Positions 6,939-11,201 of a stretch of DNA of 11,201 bases are shown in pieces. Each line of letters starts with the position of its first letter. Position 1 is the stretch's first letter. The notes below the pieces were generated by a model. It had not been told where the DNA came from, made no database searches, and worked only from the letters and a program-made list of their open reading frames with translations. Location: assembly GCF_041601295.1 (NCBI RefSeq), contig NZ_JBFIII010000096.1, positions 1 through 11,201 of the forward strand, written 5' to 3'. Both the position numbers and the translations under genes were made by a program. Source of the stretch: Immundisolibacter sp. (GTDB lineage: Bacteria; Pseudomonadota; Gammaproteobacteria; Immundisolibacterales; Immundisolibacteraceae).

Positions 6939-7883
6939 TCATGCGAATGCCACCCCGGCGACACCGGTCAGCCATTCCGGAACTGCTTCATAGAACAAGG
7001 GCTCGCCGTGCGTACCCGGCACGGCGCCCATTACCGTGGCCCAGGTGCGGATCTCCTGCCCGCCGTTGCCGGCGCGGCGGGCGATAGTGGCCGCATCCAG
7101 ACCGGCCAAGCGGCCATAGTCGCCTGCCTGCATCCAGCCGAGCAGCTCCCGATCAAAGGTTTCATCTATCCGCCCGAGTCCCTCGCGGCCCCAGCGCACC
7201 ACCTCGTCGGCGACGCGCTGCTGGGTCTGCGGGTCCACGCCCTGGCGCCCGGCGGACATGAACTGCAGCCAATCGCGTCCGGTCTGATCGTCGGGCAAGG
7301 CCCGCCAGTCGAGCAGCGGCACCTCATGCGACAGGCCGCCGGTGCCGATCAGCGCCACGCGCAGGTCCGGCTCCACCTGTGCCAGGACCCGGCCCAGGGC
7401 GGCGCCAAGGTCCAGGCAGCGCCCGAGCGTGGGCAAGGGCGGCGCGTTGCAGTTCAGGAACAGCGGCACGAGCGGCAGGTCCGCTTGCGGAAAAATCATG
7501 TGCACCGGGGTCATGAAGGCGTGGTCGAGCGGCAGGTTGCGCGCAAATGCCAGGTCGAAACCCTCGCTTATCAAGCCTTCCAGCAGGCCGTGTGCGAGCC
7601 CTTCATGCACCGCAAGTTCGTAGCGTGGCAGGCCGCCGTCACCCCACCCCACGCAGCGTCCGCTCACACCCAGGCAAAAGGCCGGCATGTTGTCCAGAAA
7701 AAAACTCTGGAAGTGGTCCGAGGCGACCATCAGCACCACATCCGGCTGCGCGGCCCGCAAGCGGCGGGCGACTTCGTCGTAACCGGCGCGGACACTGTCG
7801 CGATGCGCCTGCGAGGCGCGCTCCCAGGCGCGCACCATGATGGCGGCGTGAGTCACGCCGAAAGCGGCGACGATCTTGGCCAT
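6939..7883 (-). CDS. LigB-type class III extradiol ring-cleavage dioxygenase (canonical ligands)
   Basis: This encodes a 314-residue protein of the LigB/protocatechuate 4,5-dioxygenase beta superfamily. The expected non-heme Fe(II) site is visible: His12 (FGVTHA), His57 (ASDHFQSF) and Glu277 (GQEIRTW). The catalytic-type His186 lies in GTGGLSHEV. Positions agree closely with those known for LigB (His12, His61, Glu242, catalytic His195). The predicted reaction is O2-dependent ring opening of a catechol-type substrate, likely meta to the hydroxyls; the substrate cannot be read. No separate LigA-like small subunit is present, but residues about 205-270 and the C-terminal part could supply extra substrate contacts. 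The start is fixed by AGGAG 5 nt upstream. It lies 13 bp after its paralogue and is followed closely by the EamA gene. Confidence 0.85.
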   Translation of the reverse strand: MAKIVAAFGVTHAAIMVRAWERASQAHRDSVRAGYDEVARRLRAAQPDVVLMVASDHFQSFFLDNMPAFCLGVSGRCVGWGDGGLPRYELAVHEGLAHGLLEGLISEGFDLAFARNLPLDHAFMTPVHMIFPQADLPLVPLFLNCNAPPLPTLGRCLDLGAALGRVLAQVEPDLRVALIGTGGLSHEVPLLDWRALPDDQTGRDWLQFMSAGRQGVDPQTQQRVADEVVRWGREGLGRIDETFDRELLGWMQAGDYGRLAGLDAATIARRAGNGGQEIRTWATVMGAVPGTHGEPLFYEAVPEWLTGVAGVAFA

Positions 7884-7888
7884 GGGGA

Positions 7889-7893
7889 CTCCT
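7889..7893 (-). promoter_or_regulatory. Ribosome binding site of the second LigB-type gene
   Basis: On the minus strand AGGAG precedes the ATG at 7883 by 5 nt, within the 13-bp gap after the upstream paralogue's stop codon. It rules out the 40-codon upstream extension of the open frame and shows this gene has independent ribosome loading within the operon. Confidence 0.75.
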
Positions 7894-7896
7894 GAT

Positions 7897-8967
7897 TCAG
7901 GCGGGCGGGAACAGCGCGAAGCACTTGCTTGAGTTGAATACCCAGCTTTCCACGAAATCGACCACCTGCGGGCGCTGGCCGAGCGCCGCCATGGCGCCGG
8001 CAAGGCAGATCCAGTTCAGCACCTCGTGCTGTCCGGCATCCTCGATGGCGTCGCGGCTGAGCGCACCCCAGCGGGTCCAGGCATCGCTGCCCAGATCTGC
8101 CCTGAGGCGGCGGTCGGCCTCGACGTCCGGGTACAGGCGCTGGTGCTTGGCGGTCAGCGAGCCATGCGACCAGCTCGACGAGGCGACAATCGCCACGCGC
8201 CACGGGCTATCGGCAAGAAAGCGACCGATCGCCGCACCGAGCGCGTAACAGCGCGCCGGGGTGGGCGAAGGCGGGGTGCTGAACGCTGGAGCATCCGCCC
8301 CCGCGCCGCGCGCCGCGCCGCTGAGCAACTGTCCGCCGTAGCAATTCACGTGTATCGGAATCAACGGGTAGCGAAAGCCGCGCCCGGCATCCGGCAAGTC
8401 CAGGAATAGCACCGTGTTGGAAAACGAATGTGCCAGACCCGCCGGGTGGCGGGTGGTGCTGGCCCAGGCCAGGTCAAAGCCCTCGCCGAGCAGATGGGTG
8501 ACCAGCGCGTGTGCCGCAGCGCGGTGGCCACGCACGATCAACGGCGTGTCCACGGGCAAATCGAACGCATTCTGGTCCGTCTCGAACGGGATGCCTCCGC
8601 CAGCGTAGGGTCGGCAGGTCATCTCGTCGAACAGATAGCCGCAGAAGGCCGGCACGCCGTCCAGGCGAAAGTTCTCGAACTGATCGTCACCGAATACCAG
8701 CACCAGGTCTGGCGCGAAGACATCAAGCTCGCCGCGCAGCACGGCGTAGCCGGCAAGCAAACGGTCACGGTGGTGCACGGCCGCGGCCTGGCCCTGGTCC
8801 TGGCCCCATTCGGCGCGCATTGCTGCCGGCCAGCCGTCGCGATCGGCATAGACCTCCGGTGGAATGCGACCCACCTTGACGTTGCGCGCCAGCATGCGCG
8901 GCCAGTGCTGCACCGGCACCAGCGGTCCGGGGTAGTGGGACAGCCCAAGCCCCAGAACCTGCCCCAT
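7897..8967 (-). CDS. LigB-type extradiol dioxygenase homologue with His-to-Gln metal-ligand change
   Basis: This encodes a 356-residue protein homologous to the LigB-type protein downstream. Shared features are an N-terminal His11 (LGLSHYPG), a Val/Ala-rich strand leading into GDDQFENF, a PAFC motif about ten residues later, a SWSH segment with His268 in the catalytic position, and HEVLNWI with Glu315 as the carboxylate. The second expected iron-binding His is Gln96 (D-D-Q instead of S-D-H in the paralogue). I recall GDDQ-type sequences as a recurrent subgroup of DODA/LigB-like proteins, so this may be a subfamily trait rather than a random mutation. It could be a dioxygenase with an altered metal site, or a non-catalytic partner of the second LigB-type protein. 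The ATG overlaps the upstream stop by one base (TGATG), so translation is coupled. Confidence 0.8.
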   Translation of the reverse strand: MGQVLGLGLSHYPGPLVPVQHWPRMLARNVKVGRIPPEVYADRDGWPAAMRAEWGQDQGQAAAVHHRDRLLAGYAVLRGELDVFAPDLVLVFGDDQFENFRLDGVPAFCGYLFDEMTCRPYAGGGIPFETDQNAFDLPVDTPLIVRGHRAAAHALVTHLLGEGFDLAWASTTRHPAGLAHSFSNTVLFLDLPDAGRGFRYPLIPIHVNCYGGQLLSGAARGAGADAPAFSTPPSPTPARCYALGAAIGRFLADSPWRVAIVASSSWSHGSLTAKHQRLYPDVEADRRLRADLGSDAWTRWGALSRDAIEDAGQHEVLNWICLAGAMAALGQRPQVVDFVESWVFNSSKCFALFPPA

Positions 8968-10166
8968 CAGAGCACCGGTACGTCGGTCTGGTGCTGCATG
9001 CGCACTTCGGCGCGGTTGCGGCTGGACTCCAGTATTCCCATCACCACCTCGGCGCTGGCCATGCCCCAGCGGACATCGAGCAACGTCGGGCGGTTTTGCG
9101 TCACCGCTTCGTACAGCTCGCGCAGCTCGGCGGCGCGACCAAGCGGCGGCGGACAGGGCAGTTCGCGCCGGCCCCCGGCATCGTAGACGTAAAGGCCGTC
9201 AGGCGACTGGCGGATCACACCCCGCTCGCAGGACACCACGGTCAGGCCAAAGAACGGTTGTTGCTGCGGTGCATCCATGTCCCAGCCGCCACCGGTACCG
9301 TAGCCGTAGGGGTTACCGCCTCGCACCTGGGCGTATTTCTCCTGTGCGCTGACCGGACCCGGGGGCCGCGCCTTGGGGATGCGCGAATCCGGGTTCTTGG
9401 CCGGCTTGCCGGCCTCGCCGACGCCCCAGGTCAGCTCGACGCTGTCGAAATAGCCGTAGCCGTCGAAGATCAGCGTGGCCGGCGTGCCGTCCTCGAACTC
9501 CAGAAAAGCCGTGTAGTTGCCCTCGCAGTCCGGAAAGTGCGGCTCGTGCCGGCCAGCCTGCGCCCGCACGCTGCGCACCCGCCCACCGCCCAGATAACGG
9601 ATGGTGTCCACCTGGTGCGGACCCTGGCGGAACACCGGCCCGGCGCCGAGGTCCGTGCGCACTTCTTCGGGCATCAGCGCGCGAATCAGCCAGTCGTTGA
9701 AGTTCCAGGTGTGCAGGTGAGTGACCCGCCCCAGATCCCCCGAGCGGATCAGCTGCCCCATGGCGCGCACCGGCGCGTCGTAGACCTTGGAGTGACCCTG
9801 CACATATTTGACGCCGGCCGCCTCCACCGCCTGCACCATGGCCAGACACTGCTCCAGCGTGACCGCCATCGGTTTCTCGCAGATCACGTGCTTGCCGTGG
9901 CGCGCGGCGGCGATCACGTGCTCGGCGTGCAGGCGGTTGGGCGAGGCCACCCATACGGCGTCCACCGGACCCTGCGCGCACAGCGCTTCCACGTCCTCGA
10001 AGCAGGCGAGTGACCGGCCGAGGCTCTGCGCAAAGTAATCCATGTTGTCCCGGCGGATATCGGCGAGCGCGGTCAGCTCGATCTGGTCCTCGATTTCCTT
10101 CAGATGCGGCAACACCTGCAAGGCCGCGATGCCGGCGCCGGCAATTCCCAGGCGCAGCCGGCTCAC
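8967..10166 (-). CDS. Gfo/Idh/MocA-family dehydrogenase, Pht4-like (cis-dihydrodiol dehydrogenase candidate)
   Basis: This encodes a 399-residue NAD(P)-dependent oxidoreductase. The Rossmann fold begins with GIAGAG (residues 7-12). The family Lys is in CEKPMA (Glu97-Lys98-Pro99). The second signature reads FRQGPHQVDTIRYLGGG, with His184 and Asp187 kept and Arg180 where many sugar dehydrogenases have Asp. This RQG-H-Q-D pattern, together with a Pro-rich insertion about 260-310 (ARPPGPVSAQEKYAQVRGG), resembles the 4,5-dihydroxyphthalate dehydrogenase (Pht4) subgroup, which oxidises the cis-dihydrodiol made by a Rieske dioxygenase. Placement directly after a Rieske oxygenase fits that role. GTG at 10166 overlaps the Rieske stop (GTGA, 4 bp), and the stop overlaps the LigB-type start. 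An upstream extension to 10226 would lie inside the Rieske gene and reads as Arg-rich out-of-frame sequence. The substrate itself is inferred, not shown. Confidence 0.82.
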   Translation of the reverse strand: MSRLRLGIAGAGIAALQVLPHLKEIEDQIELTALADIRRDNMDYFAQSLGRSLACFEDVEALCAQGPVDAVWVASPNRLHAEHVIAAARHGKHVICEKPMAVTLEQCLAMVQAVEAAGVKYVQGHSKVYDAPVRAMGQLIRSGDLGRVTHLHTWNFNDWLIRALMPEEVRTDLGAGPVFRQGPHQVDTIRYLGGGRVRSVRAQAGRHEPHFPDCEGNYTAFLEFEDGTPATLIFDGYGYFDSVELTWGVGEAGKPAKNPDSRIPKARPPGPVSAQEKYAQVRGGNPYGYGTGGGWDMDAPQQQPFFGLTVVSCERGVIRQSPDGLYVYDAGGRRELPCPPPLGRAAELRELYEAVTQNRPTLLDVRWGMASAEVVMGILESSRNRAEVRMQHQTDVPVL

Positions 10167-11201
10167 GGCGCGCTGGCGCCGGCGGTGGCGCCGGGCACGA
10201 AACTCATGGCCTCGGTGCCGCCCCACGGCCGGGTGGCCGAGGGAAACGTGATGCTCTGGTTGTGCGCCGGGTCGGTCACCATCGCCACATCCGGTGCCAG
10301 CCCCTGCTCCACCCGCGCAATCTGCTCGTCGAGCATGTTGCGGAACAGCACGATGCCGCGGTCGGTCGCGCCGAGCGTCTCGGCGCTGCGATCGTAGAGC
10401 TCACCCTGGCTTTCCCAGGCCCACTGGTCCTGGCTGTAGAAAGACAGCAGATCGTGCTCGCCGTCGGCGTTGCGCCCGGCTTCCAGGTACTCGAACGGCA
10501 GCGCGGCGTGTTCAGGTGTGTGAGCACTGGCGTCTTCCAGAAAGCCCACCCACAGGATGCGGGTATGGGTGTCGTCGATGGGCACCCGAAAGTGGATCGC
10601 CTCCACCGGCCCCTGTGGCACGCGCAGGATGTTCGGAAAGATCAGCGGCGGGCGGACTTCAACTTCCGGCTGCTCGCCGCCGTAGACCAGCACTTTCTCG
10701 ATGCCCCAGTCACACACCGACCACTCGTAGCGCTCGACCGGTCGCACGTAGTAATCCGCGCCGGGAATGGTCAGGCCGTGCTCCTGCGCCATACGGCCAT
10801 GCAGGTAATAGGTGTGCACAGTGTCGGCGGTGTTCTCCTCGCACTGCAACCAGTTGCAGTGGTGCAGCGGTAGGATCTGGATAAAGCGCCGCCCGTCCTC
10901 GCGCACCAGTACGTCCCAGCGTGGCAGCAGCGGCGCCGGTGCCGGGCCCAGATACCCGAACAGCAACCCGCCGAGTGCCTGCACCGGATAAGCGCGCAGC
11001 CGGATATCGTCCTTCAGGTGACTGTCTGCGGGCTCAAAGGGCTGCTCAATGCAGCGCCCATCGGTGGCGTATTTCCAGCCGTGGTAGGCGCAGCGAATGC
11101 CGTCTTCTTCAACGAAACCGCGCGTCAGCGACACGCATCGATGCTTGCAGCGCGCCTCGATCAGACCGTAGCGACCCTGGCCGTCCTTGAATACCAGCAG
11201 G
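10163..11201 (-). CDS. Rieske oxygenase alpha subunit, phthalate-dioxygenase-like family (5' end outside window)
   Basis: The C-terminal 345 codons are visible; the gene continues past the right edge. The Rieske motif is Cys (11149-11147), His (11143-11141), Cys (11092-11090) and His (11083-11081), spaced C-x-H-x16-C-x2-H. The segment after the first pair reads CKHRCVSL where related enzymes usually have C-x-HRG. The mononuclear iron motif is Asp (10825-10823)-x2-His-x4-His within EENTADTVHTYYLH, with the canonical bridging Asp. A later ATDRGIVLFRNML motif, following QDQWAWESQG, is typical of the phthalate 4,5-dioxygenase/O-demethylase group and carries the third-ligand-type Asp. The predicted role is hydroxylation or dihydroxylation of an aromatic substrate, using electrons from a reductase not seen here. 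The first internal GTG (11134) is not the true start because it lies inside the Rieske motif. It is the most upstream visible gene of the operon. Confidence 0.88.
   Translation of the reverse strand, partial: LLVFKDGQGRYGLIEARCKHRCVSLTRGFVEEDGIRCAYHGWKYATDGRCIEQPFEPADSHLKDDIRLRAYPVQALGGLLFGYLGPAPAPLLPRWDVLVREDGRRFIQILPLHHCNWLQCEENTADTVHTYYLHGRMAQEHGLTIPGADYYVRPVERYEWSVCDWGIEKVLVYGGEQPEVEVRPPLIFPNILRVPQGPVEAIHFRVPIDDTHTRILWVGFLEDASAHTPEHAALPFEYLEAGRNADGEHDLLSFYSQDQWAWESQGELYDRSAETLGATDRGIVLFRNMLDEQIARVEQGLAPDVAMVTDPAHNQSITFPSATRPWGGTEAMSFVPGATAGASAP

Noticed and set aside
6777..7895. Long plus-strand open frame (372 codons) opposite the EamA and second LigB-type genes
   Set aside because: It is antisense to two genes with clear family motifs. 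Its product is rich in His, Gln, Arg and Pro with no recognisable domain, as expected from the reverse strand of GC-rich coding DNA.
8991..10013. Plus-strand open frame (340 codons) opposite the Gfo/Idh/MocA gene
   Set aside because: It is fully antisense to a well-supported dehydrogenase, and the translation shows no fold or motif.
10010..10873. Plus-strand open frame (287 codons) opposite the second Rieske gene
   Set aside because: It is antisense to the Rieske catalytic domain, has Arg/Gly/Ala-rich composition and no motif.
1..11201. tRNA/rRNA genes, CRISPR arrays, insertion sequences or long direct repeats
   Set aside because: By reading both strands I found no clover-leaf-like segments, regularly spaced repeats, transposase motifs or terminal inverted repeats. 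A dedicated search could still find something subtle.

Overview
This is a GC-rich window of about 11.2 kb, densely packed with genes, from a proteobacterium. The best guess is a gammaproteobacterium: a DUF3108 gene follows a short C-terminal fragment that could be PurN, and a YejM/PbgA-like inner-membrane sulfatase-fold protein is present. Genus cannot be read from the sequence. Two separate Rieske oxygenase loci suggest a heterotroph that degrades aromatic or otherwise recalcitrant compounds.

Layout of the plus-strand half (1-3841). The end of an upstream gene (1-48) overlaps a secreted DUF3108 protein (29-766). A glycine-zipper lipoprotein follows (838-1407). Next is a possible three-gene oxidative locus: a heme-oxygenase-like diiron oxidase (HDO/PqqC-TenA fold, 1493-2197), a Rieske non-heme iron oxygenase alpha subunit broken by one extra G in a G6 run (2289-3513), and a small helical protein of unknown function that overlaps the oxygenase stop codon (3506-3841).

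A short convergent intergenic stretch (3842-3936) holds GC-rich hairpins that may form a bidirectional terminator. The rest lies on the minus strand. Read in transcription order, it contains a second Rieske oxygenase open at the right edge (11201-10163), a Gfo/Idh/MocA dehydrogenase of the dihydrodiol (Pht4-like) type (10166-8967), two tandem LigB-type extradiol dioxygenase homologues (8967-7897 and 7883-6939), an EamA/DMT transporter (6931-5978) and, after a 148-bp gap, the YejM-like protein (5829-3937).

The first five minus-strand genes overlap or nearly abut, so they look like one operon. The inferred logic is that the Rieske enzyme dihydroxylates an aromatic (perhaps carboxylated) ring, the Gfo/Idh/MocA enzyme re-aromatises the cis-dihydrodiol to a catechol, one or both LigB-type proteins open the ring, and the EamA protein moves substrate or product across the membrane. 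The upstream LigB homologue has Gln where its partner has a predicted iron-binding His, so the tandem pair may be functionally asymmetric. No ferredoxin, reductase, hydrolase, decarboxylase or regulator for either Rieske system is visible inside the window.
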